Below the pieces are notes generated by a model that ran no database searches, had not been told where the DNA came from, and saw nothing but the letters and a program-made list of their open reading frames with translations. From Papaver somniferum (lineage: Eukaryota; Streptophyta; Magnoliopsida; Ranunculales; Papaveraceae): a stretch of 64,000 bases of DNA. Where the stretch lies: contig NW_020621936.1 in NCBI RefSeq assembly GCF_003573695.1, forward strand, positions 5,580,001-5,644,000. Direction: 5' to 3'. Made by a program: the position numbers and the translations under genes. Positions within the stretch are counted from its first letter, which is position 1. Every line of letters starts with the position of its first letter. Positions 12,225-22,668 of this stretch are shown here, one piece after another.

Positions 12225-13175
12225 ATGTCTTCCAAAGTTTTTGATTATGCCAAATGTCTTGGGCTTACCTTAAAGGATAACTCCTTAGTTGATTCTTCCG
12301 CATCCCGAGGTAGAAAACTTTTGCTATCAGATTCTGAAAACATTCCCTCTAAAGTGACAGTTGACACTATGTCAGAATCTGAAATGGAGCTCAGCAGGAC
12401 TCTACAAAAATCTGCTGAGATTATTGATATTCAAGTTTCTAAAATTAGATCGCTTGAAGAAAAATATACTCAGATCGCTGATGAAATTGAGAAGTCTCTT
12501 GATAGAGAACATGAACTCTATAGTATTGTTGAGTCTTTTTCTAACAATATCAAAAATCTTGTTCAAGAAACTACTCTTCAGCGCGAAAAGATTAGTATGC
12601 TTGAAGATATTGTTAAAGAAGACTCAGTTAGAGAAGAACGTTTAATCAAGACTCATTCATCAGTATTGAATAACTTTCGTGTTGAAAAAGAGAAACTTGT
12701 TGCATCTCTGTCTCTAGCCCAGGAACAATGCGAATCCTTGAAAAGGGAAAACTCTGTTTTAGTGAGTAAGTCTTCTTCAGTGCCTATCTCTAATACTCAT
12801 GTGGTATTACCTAGCATGGAGAAAATTACTCCTAAGGAATTTTCTGCTAAGAAACATTTGCGTGACTTGCGGATTTTCGAAAGGGCTGTGAGCTTAAAAA
12901 AGGTTTCTTCCAATGTTCCTTGTCCACGAACCTGTTCATTTTACGGGATAAGGAATCATAATGCTCTACATTGTTTTTCTAGAAAGAAACAGATTTCAGA
13001 TCTTCAAAATCTACTTCTTTTTACAGTCGACAGAGTAAATTGTCTGACGACGTCTACAATGGATTTTACTCCTGCAGAAAACCAGAACTCTCATAAAAGA
13101 GGTTTCCAAGGTTACTCATTTAGAAATCTCTACATGAATGTCTATAATAATAAATCTGGTAGGTCTAAGTTTTAG
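12225..13175 (+). pseudogene. Copia gag of B2: coiled coil plus degenerate zinc knuckle
   Basis: A 316-codon frame starting with the first ATG downstream of the PBS leader. Residues about 55-190 are strongly coiled-coil (heptads with many E, K, L, I). The knuckle reads CSFYGIRNHNALHC (about residues 236-249): the second zinc cysteine is replaced by tyrosine, so it probably cannot bind zinc. The following SRKKQISDLQNLL resembles the segment after the A1 knuckle. There is no UBN2 domain. The frame ends in TAG at 13173, while the overlapping +1 frame continues the protein (next entry), so the end is a frameshift and not a natural terminus. Non-functional in this copy. Confidence 0.7.
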
Positions 13176-13404
13176 GAGATGGTATTCTCATAATACTTAT
13201 CCTATGGAACGGATCTCAAGATGTCCTAGACTTAATCCTCAGAAAAATCCTTCTGTTGGATATTCTAAAAGGTTTATGTCTAATTCTTCTGGAATAAGAT
13301 ATAACCGAAGAAAGGTAAGGAATACCAGGGACAAACACTCATATGGTATTTACAACTTATCTCTCAATATTGATAGTGGGATGAGTTCTCACTTTGCTAC
13401 CTAG
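13138..13404 (+). pseudogene. End of B2 gag and first residues of the Copia protease
   Basis: This frame overlaps the end of gag in +1. It is basic (many R, K, N, S, typical of the gag C-terminus) and ends NIDSGMSSHFAT, which matches the start of Copia aspartic proteases (usual form [I/L]DSG..SHMT). The catalytic D-S-G is present at about residues 78-80. A stop (TAG) follows at 13402, and no further protease, integrase or RT sequence is found. This marks the 5' breakpoint of the pol deletion. Confidence 0.55.
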
Positions 13405-13879
13405 TTCTAGGTGATTTCATCCTTGTAGCTAACTTGAGAGATGCAAGGATGATATTTGCGGGATGATCAAGTTTCGTTGTATGTTATCATCTGATCTTGT
13501 GTTTGAAATAAAGTTTTTTTCTTTATTTGTGAATGTTGAGTCATGTCTTGACTCCTAGTAACTAATGCATCTTGTTGATTTTCATGTGCTCTAATTTGAA
13601 GCTTATCCTCTAAATTATTAAGCTATGAAAAGATATGAGATAACTAAAAACAAAGTATTTTGGATTTCTTTTGATCCATTAACTTTCTATTACTGGTCCA
13701 TGAACGTCCGTGTCTTCTTCTACTTCTTTGAGAGGTTTTAGGGTTTCCATAACAAGGGTCTCCTTCCCTTGTTCACAAACTTTTTATATATATATATTGT
13801 TTGTTTTATCCATCCCTTTTAAAAAAATATATGGAGAACTCTTCAAGATCTCAGCAAGTAGTAAATCTTGATATGGAAG
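13405..13879 (+). other. B2 3' noncoding tail
   Basis: No ORF of note. It contains an AATAAAG polyadenylation-like word (13507-13513), a short AT microsatellite around 13788-13798, and ends at element D. It is presumably the remnant 3' region of B2. Nothing else is recognisable. Confidence 0.4.
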
Positions 13880-14589
13880 TGTAGATGGTGGATTTTCGAC
13901 AAAGGCTAAAATCGTAAACCCATAATTATACGAACCCCTGATCCAACAATCAGATGTGAGTATTGAGACACGGGTCTCTCATCGAATCCTCTGACTGAGA
14001 ATACTATCTCTCAGAGTACGTGCAGATATGTAGTCTCTCGGATGGACAACGACATATCTCATGAATACTGAACACTTCAGTAATTATTTCTATATAGAAT
14101 CACGAGATTGACGGCTCCTAGACAGCTTGCTCTGCTAGTATAGAGCGATAACGTCTTCAGGATACAAACAACAAGTTTCCCTGACTATATAAAGGATATG
14201 AAGCTCCAGCAAGCTCATGTCAGAATAATTAATGCTCCTAGACAACTTGCTCTACTAGTATAGAGCCATAAGTTAATTATTCCTAAATTCTTGGATTCAT
14301 CCACTGAATTTCCGAAAATGTTCAAATATTTTTGCAATATTTCGTTACTTCAATCTATGGTTCTTCCCAACAGAATTCCATGGGTTAGTAATAAATATTC
14401 AACGCACGGTCGTCTGAGCTATCTCCGAGTAAGCTCCGGCTCAAATGGTGTAAGTGTACTCAACGATGATGCACTAACAATCACCACATAAACGAGTATT
14501 TCAAAATACGACGAAACGATGAATCTATGCAAAATAGGAAGGAAAATAATAAATAATTAAAATATTGACCAAGGCTCCAGGGGATTGGG

Positions 14590-15400
14590 CTCACCAACCG
14601 GCCGGCCGTGCCGTGGCCAATCCCACGCCAGTTTTATATTTTATCATATTTTTTGTTATTTTCCTTGATCTTATGAAAATCCTTTCATTTGAACAAACAT
14701 CCTTCGTTTGAGGAAACTCCTCAGTTTCATGGTGCTTCCTTCGCACGAAGGAAATAATATAAAATTGGGAAAAATATTGTGGGGCCGTGATTGTTGGCCA
14801 ACCGGCCATGCCTTGATCCCGGCCGTCCCCACACCTCATGGTTCCTCATTATTTTATTATTATTTCCCTAATCTCATGAAAACTCCTTCATCTCATGATA
14901 TTTTCATAAATACATGAAAAATAATATAAAGTTAGGGAAACCCGTGGGACCGTGCCCCAACGGCCTCCCATGCCCTAGCCGGTCCCACACGCACCTTTAT
15001 TTTATTATTATTATTATTATTTTAAGGTTCCCTTCATCCCATGAAACTCATTGATTTCATGGTATTTCTCTCAAATTGGGAAAATTCCTTCAAATCATGG
15101 AAAAATACACGGAAAATACATAAAAATTAGGGAAACTCGTGGGACCGGGCCCAAGACGTCCGACCATGCCCTAGCCGGTCCCACACATCCTTATTTTTAT
15201 TATTTTAATATTATTTGCTTCCTTGATCCCATGGAACTCCTTCACTTCAAGGAAACTCCTTAATTTCAACACATTCTTTTATTTCATGATATTTTCATAA
15301 AATCATGAAAAATAATAAAAAATTAGGAAAAGGAACCATGGGACCGTGGTCACTGGCCGGACGGCCATGCCTTAGCTTCAGCAGTCCCAGGCTTCATCAT
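14590..15400 (+). repeat. Five divergent tandem repeats in D LTR U3
   Basis: Five GC-rich cores of the form CCAACCGGCC..TGCC..GGTCCCAC occur at about 14594, 14798, 14957, 15151 and 15351, spaced 204, 159, 194 and 200 bp. Each is followed by an AT-rich stretch with TTTATTATTATT-like sequence and CTTCATCTCATGAA-like words. The units are diverged, so the array is old. Confidence 0.7.
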
Positions 15401-16657
15401 TTCTTCATTTTATAATTATTTTCCTTCATCTCATGAAGTTTCCTCAGTTTTAGCAAAACCCTGATTTTATTGTATTTTCTCAAATGGTTGCTCAAACGCA
15501 CGCCAGAAAATATCAAAATTCTCAGGGCTGAGACGCGGACGTGTTGACAATGTGATCACGTTACCTTGACCGACCAAGGTTGGCTCTTTGGTTCGCAATG
15601 ATCCGGTCCCACGTATTTTCATGGTTTGACCTAATTTGCGCAATTGCACGTATTAGGTCCAAGACTCTTCCAAATAATTTTGGAATTTGAAGTGATCGTC
15701 ATTCGATCCCACGACCATCCAGGGTGGGTTTCATGACCCCTTGGTCGGTCTCTCACCTCTCCATAATTAATTAGGTTTTATCACCTAAGGCTCAGACGAG
15801 CATTATGTGAAAAATGATTGAACCAACATTTGATCATCTTTTCACCAACTCTTCAAGGGGTCTTGGTATTTGCTCGCGCGAGCATATGGACGCTACATGG
15901 TCGAACCACTATCTCATGTAGCCGGACCTCTTTCATTCCATGGTTAAATTTTTAATAAACTATCACTCGGTCATCAATTGATCAAATTAGGGTTTCTGAG
16001 TCCAAGGATCATAATTCCAGATTCGAACGCTAATAATTTTATGACGATCTCATGATCACCATTTTATTATACTCGGTTCAACTACCAGTATTCTAATTAA
16101 TGTTTTATTTCGGTCACGCTACCAATAATTCATCAGACGAGCAACACTTGCTCAGATGAGCAATATTTGCTCAAACCAAGGAATATTGGTTCAACTATAA
16201 ATATTCAACAATTCATCGAATGAGCAATACTTGCTCACCTCAACGTGAGAATTATACCTCTGTCTCAAGAGACACGTTCAATTCATGAGTTTCAGAACAT
16301 TTTGCAGAATCATGTTCAACTCAGCAAATACTTGGACTCATCGTCCCATGAAGTCATCAACTGACTAAATACACGTCTTCCCTGCAGACTCCACGTTCAC
16401 GAGACATCAATCGTGTCACTTGGGGGGATATCAACTAGGGTTTTGGTCTGGCGGTCTACGACACGTGTGTTCATACACACAATGGAATGTGAACAAGTCG
16501 TGAAATCAGTTGAAGGAGTTAACAAAGTAGTGGATGGAAAGTCGACCAAGTCTCCGCACGATGAGCAACTGGTTTCAAACACGATTTCCATTTCCACACT
16601 CTTTGATTCCATCAACTGTCACACTTCATGGGATCATGGTGTCTACAATTCCAGCAA

Positions 16658-16665
16658 TATAAATA
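16658..16665 (+). promoter_or_regulatory. TATA box of D LTR
   Basis: TATAAATA about 410 bp upstream of the LTR end. The same relative position in family C LTRs has GTATAAATAG, supporting its role as the element promoter. Confidence 0.55.
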
Positions 16666-17073
16666 AGTCTCTGAAATCATGATTGAATATATAACGATCT
16701 CACATCTCACAGACAATACGAGATTAACTCAACATCTGAGTAATTACTCTCAACAAAGATTCAATCATCAGAACTTATCTTATTCAGAATTCACAACACA
16801 CCCACAATATTTGATTACCATTGACTCACACATTTCTCAGCTTCCCTCCTACAGATCAACCCATCCTCTTTTGTGACCGAATTTACTCTGGAACGGCCAT
16901 TGTCTTGGTTTAGGCCGGAGTACTACAAATTGATATCTCGAATTCAAAGCACTGTCTTCTTGCGGTGCATCTGTGTGAGGTTTAACATTTCGCTCGGTTC
17001 AAGGAGTCTCCTCCGTACGGTCGTCTCCTCAATCCCGTAAAAACCAGCAAATCGTTTTGCCCAATCTACAGAT

Positions 17074-17090
17074 TGGCGACCACAGTGGGA
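17074..17090 (+). other. Primer-binding site of D
   Basis: TGGCGACCACAGTGGGA, identical to the sites in C1 (28275-28291) and C2 (58983-58999). It resembles the TGGCGAC-type sites used by Ogre/Tat elements, for which tRNA-Arg is the reported primer. I did not compare it with tRNA sequences, so the tRNA is not assigned. Confidence 0.8.
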
Positions 17091-17127
17091 GATCATTCTC
17101 GCGGTTGCAATCTCACAATTTCACAAG

Positions 17128-18728
17128 ATGGTCGGTCTTAGGTCTGGGTTAGTCACAGGTTCCAACGCAAACGACGCTAGCACTAGCAACAACAACAACA
17201 ACAACGAGGATATCCCGGAAACGATTCCGGCCTCTAACACTGACGGTGGTGATGTCACTCCTCCTCACGTCAACGCGGATGGTCATACTTTGTTCAGCCT
17301 ACAACCTGAGGAAGTCAGAGGGAGTCTACCACCTACCATTGCTGATCTCATCAAAGTGAAAGAGACTCTTTCAAAGAATCAAACCGACATGGCTACAACA
17401 CAGAAGGAGCTATTTAATCAACTGAAGGCTCTCACTGATACAATGTCAGGGAAGATCCAAGGAAAAGGAAAAGAAAAGGAAAAATCCTAAGACGCCGATC
17501 CTGAGGTAATTCCAATTCATACAATTGATGATGATGAAGCTCGCAAAGATGCAGACGATCCATCGGCGAAAGAATCATCAAACTTCATCACTCGGGAAGA
17601 TTTAGAACGCCTTACGGAGAACCGTGGAAAGGACAAGACCCCACATGTCCATCGTCACCAGCCTCCATACCCTGCTTCTACGCAGAGGATTCCTCTTCCA
17701 AAAGGTTACATCTTTCCAACCTTTACTTTGTACGAGGAACCGACAATGCTCGGGAACATGTTTCTCGGTTCCTGGAAGCTTTGGGTGAACATGAGCATAA
17801 CCATGTTGTTTGCCTCAAAGAATTTTCAAAATCCTTGAAAGGCAGAGCGTACACCTGGTACAACAACATCGCACCAGGAACTATCAACAATTGGGGAGAA
17901 ATGGTTAATGCTTTATATAGGAAGTATTTCTTCGTTTCAGAGCAAGTTACCCTCTCTGATCTCGGAAGGATGTTTCAAAAGAACAACGAACATCCTAACG
18001 ATTATGTGAAAAAGTTCAGAGTTCAAGCGTTGGATTGCCATGATCCGAATGTCACAGAGCAGCAACTTGTAGACTTATGCATTAACGGAATGATTCCAGT
18101 CTACAGATCCTTATTGGAGAATCTCAGGTTCCAGACCTTCTCAGAACTCCATGAAGCAACCAAGAGGTCGGCAACTACTGCACCTGCTCTATTAGAAAGG
18201 ACTAAGACTGCAAAAGCTGAAGAACCACAAGAGGCCAGAGGCAGCAATAGACGTTTGATCAACAAACAATTCAACTTTCAACCTTCCACAAATGCTGTCG
18301 CGGAAGGAAGCAAACGGAAAGCTGATCCACAACATAAGCATACTTCCTCAACCCCTTCAAAGGTGCAAAAGAAATATAATGGGCAAGCTCCTCCTCAACA
18401 CACGGAAGATCTAAAAAAACCTAATTTTTCCTGCTCAATTGAAGAAGTTATCGAATTACTGGACGCCTGGATTCAAGACGGTGCAATCAAGTTGCCATAT
18501 GTCAAGAAGGAACCAACTGAAGAGGCCAGGGAAAATCCTCGGTACTGTCGCTTTCATAGGTTCGTCAGTCACCCTACAAGTGATTGTAAAACTTTGAAAC
18601 ACATATTTAGAGAAAAGGTAGAATCGGGAGAACTCAACCTGGGGACTGAAGGAGTACACAGAAACCCCTCCCAGTCCGAACCTTTACCATCTCTGAGCCT
18701 CCCATCAAAGAAGCAGTTCAATCCTTAA
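17128..18728 (+). pseudogene. Ty3/gypsy gag of D, broken by one stop and two frameshifts
   Basis: The start MVGLRSG corresponds to MVDLRSG in C2 and MVYLRSG in C1, so the ATG at 17128 is supported by three copies. The first frame reaches a TAA at 17488-17490, then stays open in the same frame through SNFITREDLERL to about 17740. A one-base shift near 17745 leads to the retrotransposon gag core: FSKSLKGRAYTWYNNI, then HPNDYVKKFRVQALDC and LVDLCINGM, then APALLERTKTA. A degenerate knuckle-like YCRFHRFVSHPTSDCK follows near 18543-18590. A second shift near 18690 leads into the protease frame. Gag would form the particle core; this copy is dead. Confidence 0.8.
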
Positions 18729-18745
18729 TCGAGCATGTTTGTGAA

Positions 18746-19507
18746 TTGCTATACTTATCAAAGGCTCAAAGGAAAGACATTTTTGCGGCATTAAACCACA
18801 TCGTGTCAGGCAAGCGTCTGTTGATTCAAGAGACACTCACTGAGCCTCCAGCAACGGACAAAGAAATGTATGACTGGGGACTTCTCACCACGGTGCAAAT
18901 CAAAGGAAACGAGTTCAAGAGAGCATTTGTTGATGTCGGCACTGCCGTCAACATCATCCCTTTGAAAACTCTCAGAGCCGCTGGCATTACTCGACAGGAA
19001 GCTACTCATGCCCCCATAGCAATCAGAGGTCACGAAGGAGTTTCCAGAGACGCGTACGGATACGTTATCCTCAAAGTCAATGAAAATTTGGTCTGCACTG
19101 AGACCAAGTTTTACATAATCCGAGAAGATCCAGGATATGATATGATTCTTGGACGCACATGGATTCATGATGGGAAAGTGACGCTTGCACCTTCAATTAC
19201 ACTTATCTCCGCTGAAAAAACCTCTGACTCAGAGGAAGAGAAAGAAGATACCTCACTGTTCGAGTATCTGGAGGAGGTCAAAGCCTTGACAGAACTTACA
19301 CAAAGGCCTGAGGAACACCCAAACACTTTCGTCAAGAGATTTCACACTCAGGCAAGTCTTATTCCTACTCATGTGCCCATATCGTCAGTTTTCAAATATG
19401 CTTATTTGGTTCAAGGGCTTCACTCCGCAAACAATTTAGCAATAGCAAAATGCTATGAGTGGATAATCTCGCCTCAGCAATATTTCACCCAATGGTTGGG
19501 TCCATAA
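18746..19507 (+). pseudogene. Retropepsin of D with altered active site, followed by a second gag-like segment
   Basis: Retropepsin cuts the gag-pol polyprotein. Here FKRAFVDVGTAVNII (residues 57-71) aligns with the ALIDTGASPNVI of C1. The catalytic triad D-T-G is D-V-G at residues 63-65 (18932), which should inactivate it. The flap and C-terminal motif DMILGRTWIH are present. From about residue 190 the sequence returns to gag-like content: EEHPNTFVKRFHTQAS resembles EHPNDYVKKFRVQAL of the gag core upstream. RT should follow the protease, so pol is deleted from about here on. The TAA at 19505 ends the frame. Confidence 0.75.
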
Positions 19508-19545
19508 TCTCTTCAAGTGGATCATCCTAATTCAGTGCTGAAGAT

Positions 19546-19869
19546 GTGGCTAAGCATGACAGACATTACGAGGGATACTCCTTTCTGCAGGAGTTTCCAT
19601 ATGTGCCACAACCACGGAATCCCACCACACGAGGAATTCCGAATCAACAGAAGATATTCAAAGCGCGGACGACCAAACCTAACAAATTTTGTAAAGGGAA
19701 CCTGGTTCTCAAAGTAGTTCAGCGCAATCTTCACTCGGCAAGAAACTCCAATTGGGAAAGACCATTTATGGTTGCTAAATCCATAACCGGAGGATACTAC
19801 AAACTGATCAACACAGATGGCAGAATCCTGCCAGTAATTCACGAGAATTGGCTTAAGGTGTTTGTCTGA
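19546..19869 (+). pseudogene. C-terminal end of gypsy integrase/pol of D
   Basis: This 107-codon frame has the pattern seen at the end of Ty3/gypsy pol: GNLVLKVV, then SNWERPFMV, then TGGYYKLINTDGRILP, then ENWLKVFV and a stop. The usual forms are GDLVLR, NWEGPY, GAYRL..DG and HLKK. The integrase zinc-binding domain and the D-D-E catalytic core are absent, so this is the downstream side of a large internal deletion. An overlapping minus-strand frame (19522-19929) is a shadow. Confidence 0.7.
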
Positions 19870-20166
19870 AATTATCAGGCATTTGAGGTACTGGGCGTTT
19901 GAAGCATTCATCGCGTATGGATTTGGCATTTAGGATTTTCATTCTTTGTATTTCAATTCCTCCAAAAGGTTTGCAATACTTGCAATCAATATTTGAATTC
20001 ATCAATTTATCAAAATTCAGTTCATATTTCTTAAAAGAAAATCTTTATCAAATCCAAAAGAAAATCTTTAACCATCTACCAATCCAAAACCATCTAATAT
20101 CAAAACCCAAATAAAAACATCACATCTCTCAGAAGTTCAGAAGTTCAAGAGATTATGAAAAATGAA

Positions 20167-22666
20167 TCAAAGAAAATCAGCAAAAAAGGGTTTTTGCTCC
20201 TCTGCATCCTTCAAGACTTGCAAAGATGCCTTCTCCTTGTTCAGTTCTTCAGTCAGCCTGGAAATCTTGTCTTCTTTCTCCATCACATCATCATTGGGAA
20301 AGGATATGTTGTTCTCACATGATTCCTGATAGCGTTCATTTGCTTACGAAGCCATTTCACATTGAAGCCAAGTCTTTCTGAATTCTCCAAATTAAACTCC
20401 CAATCAAAGAGTATATCTAGAGTCACAGTATTTCTGTCCCTAGTGCATATATCACTAATGACACGCAAGATAATACCTACTTGCATTGTTAAGGCATAAG
20501 CACGTCCAGGGTTCTTATCAACGATCATGTGACCAAACTTCTTCCATATTTTCTCATATAAGCCTGCATATCCAATGGGAACGCTGAATCCACCAACTAG
20601 TTCATGATACGGGAGTGAAGCATCAAATGGAGGATCAAAAGCAACTCCTTCACTTGGATATTCATGCACCACTATACGGTTCTCAATTATTGGGGAAGCT
20701 TCTACAATCAGGGCAACAATATTCTCTACCGGTGTTTCAGTTTCTTCTATCACTGAAGCAGCAACAATTTGGGTTTCCACAACTTCAGTTACAACCTTCT
20801 CATGGCCTTGAAGTGCAGGGATGGTTGTTTCTTCATCAATAACTCCAGGGAAGTTCGATTTATCTTCATTAGATTCAATATCCTCAACTTCGGTATTTGA
20901 CACCTAATACGAAGATTACATGAGGCTAGAGTCATTTAAGCATGAAACTTATAAAATACAGTATATAAGCAATGCAAAATCATCAAAGTTCATCATTATG
21001 CACCAAAGACGCGAGTAAATAGCATGAAAGTCATGAAGATACGTTTTACAGTAACCTCGTCTGAAGAAACTGTACTCTGCCATGTAATAGAAGACAAACT
21101 GGGAGCAATCTACAAGGAATCTGAGGATGGGTTATATACCATTCTATTTGTATGGATGTCCTCTACAACATGTCAAAATTCCATAAAAGTATGATGAAAG
21201 AGCAAGGAGATGTGGCCAAAACATTGAGCAACATACCATCTGAAAAAATTCTGAAAGTCTCCTGGAAGTTTACTATTTCGCCTTTTTCAGGCCCTGAACG
21301 TGCTCAAAACTTAAAACGCTTCTTTGCTAAAGCTTGGAAATTTTCCAGGAATGATATGCATATGCAAATCATGAAAATCCGACTCCAGATGAAGGTTTTA
21401 CGACATTTTTGCTAAAAACTGAGTTCTGAATTTTCTGACGACGAATTTCAACTAAGTTTTTCGTATATACACATGGATTCTCATTCATTCATTCAAAAAT
21501 CAAAACTTTCATACTTCTAAGAAGAGGATACAAGACATGTACTTACTTGGGGAGTCTCCGAAGTGTTCGAGGAATTGGGATTGTCCGTGTTAACAACAAA
21601 GGGCTCATTACTTCTATTCGGCTCTGATTCTTTGGAAGTGCCTTCGTCTCTATTCTTAGAGGATGGTCGAGTATCAGCACTCTCCGTCTCCATGACGACA
21701 TCCTCCTGGACACATCCTCAACAATCAACATTTTATCTAAAAAGCATCATAATTGAATATGCGAAGGGATATTTATGGCTTCTTCTTCATCGCTCAAATC
21801 AGGATTTGTTGCAGAAAACCGAAGATCATCGATACTTGATGGAGTCAAATTCTGCAACGGAATAACAACATTGGTTTCATGATCCTAATAATGTGGGAGG
21901 GAAAAAGTCACGACAAAGGGAATACCGAGAACTCACCAAAGAACCAACTGGGTACTTTATGGTATTAGGTAACAACTTATAACTTTTGTTCCTTCCTTCT
22001 CCACCGTGAACAATAGCTTTAGTTTCTGAGAAATCTACACGAATTCGAGGTCTTACATTACGACCGTCCTGTGGTAAAATTCAGTAACATGATTAGAATA
22101 CAGTTCTCATAATTTCATGAAGATTATACGAAGAAACATACCTGAGAAGATCCTGGAGACGATTTTCGTTTATCACCAGAGAGATACTTCAGTCTTGGTC
22201 GACCAGAAATCATCTCAGTAGAAGGAGGATCTTTCACTGGAGGCTGACCAGCCATCACGTAATCACGCAACCGCTGAAGTTGTTGATCCCAAAAGTCTAC
22301 ATAACCTGGAGTTACTTATGCAAATCTCTCGGAGCAAGGGAACCAGTAATTACTTCCTTCCACATGAGTATGGTTTAAATGGGTTCTAAGATGTTCAACT
22401 GATGGCTTCCTCCTTCTAAAAGTTGGAACACACTGATCCATACCCATTTGTCGAGCTTCTCTGTCAATATTATATTCCTCCCCTGAAAGTCCTCTGTATA
22501 TAGCCGATATCAAATGACCAGGGGTGCAACTCAACATGAAAGATCTTTCGCCATCATTATGATTTGCACCAGACATCAGCATCATACTCTCTCCAGTATT
22601 GAAAGTCGTTGGCTGGGAAACATAAGCGGGAACTGACACCCACGGGCGGAAGTTGAACTCAGATTA
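20167..22666 (-). pseudogene. Spliced plant mobile domain (aminotransferase-like PMD) gene, antisense in D, 5'-truncated
   Basis: Exons on the minus strand, all joining in phase 0: 22666-22142 (FNFRPWVSVPAY, MGMDQCVPTFRRR, YWFPCSERFA, in-frame TAA at 22316-22318, then VTPGYVDFW), donor GTATGT; 22068-21937 (44 codons) with CACAG acceptor and GTGAGT donor; 21884 to about 21773; 21705-21547 (53 codons, acidic and Ser-rich) with donor GTAAGT; 20903 to about 20300, with a helical domain (IWKKFGHMIVDKN, LGFNVKWLRKQ). A shift near 20315 leads to a coiled-coil tail ending at 20167. RQxGxDQ, a YW.P..ERF block and the K[F/Y]GH domain resemble PMD proteins, plant nuclear proteins often carried by transposons. 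The N-terminus is lost at the C1 junction. The third donor seems mutated (ATAAAT). Confidence 0.6.
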
Positions 22667-22668
22667 GG

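Larger units (their letters stand above)
10589..13879 (+). mobile_element. B2: Copia-like element (family B), 5'-truncated and internally deleted
   Basis: The element consists of the 3' two-thirds of a family B LTR (10589-12120), an initiator-Met PBS (12123-12134), a gag (12225-13175), the start of a protease (to 13404) and a noncoding tail. Its LTR is cut at 10589 where A2 begins, so A2 probably inserted in it. Element D interrupts it at 13880. Integrase, RT and RNase H are missing. A possible remainder of its 3' LTR is the family B sequence at 50929-53520, but intervening elements make that uncertain. Confidence 0.65.
13880..17070 (+). repeat. D 5' LTR, 3.19 kb
   Basis: Starts TGTAGATGGTGGATTTTCG and ends CCAATCTACA, giving a short terminal inverted repeat TGTAGA/TCTACA. 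It is related to the family C LTRs at both ends: the first about 35 bp (TG..GATGGTGGATTTT...AAGGCTAAAAT) and U5 (TTGGTTTAGGCC, AAAGCACT). The middle holds GC-rich tandem repeats. No gene is seen in it; the open frames at 16397-16876 lie in U3 near the TATA box and look random. Confidence 0.88.
13880..22668 (+). mobile_element. D: Ty3/gypsy element (Tat/Ogre-like), 3' LTR missing
   Basis: Order on the plus strand: 5' LTR (13880-17070), PBS (17074-17090), gag (17128-18728, broken), protease (18746-19507), C-terminal end of integrase (19546-19869), spacer, and a spliced gene in antisense (20167-22666). RT, RNase H and most of integrase are deleted. The left flank is GGAAG. The 3' LTR is not present: the sequence breaks at 22668 where the C1 LTR begins. 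A very long LTR, a TGGCGAC-type primer site and an antisense additional ORF between pol and the 3' LTR are known features of the Tat lineage; the assignment is inference. Confidence 0.7.

Noticed and set aside
13788..13798. AT microsatellite; also ACACAC at 31748 and poly-T at 35945
   Set aside because: Ordinary simple repeats without further signal.
20615..20842. Plus-strand frame over the PMD-like gene
   Set aside because: It is a shadow of the last minus-strand exon, which has splice sites and a helical domain.
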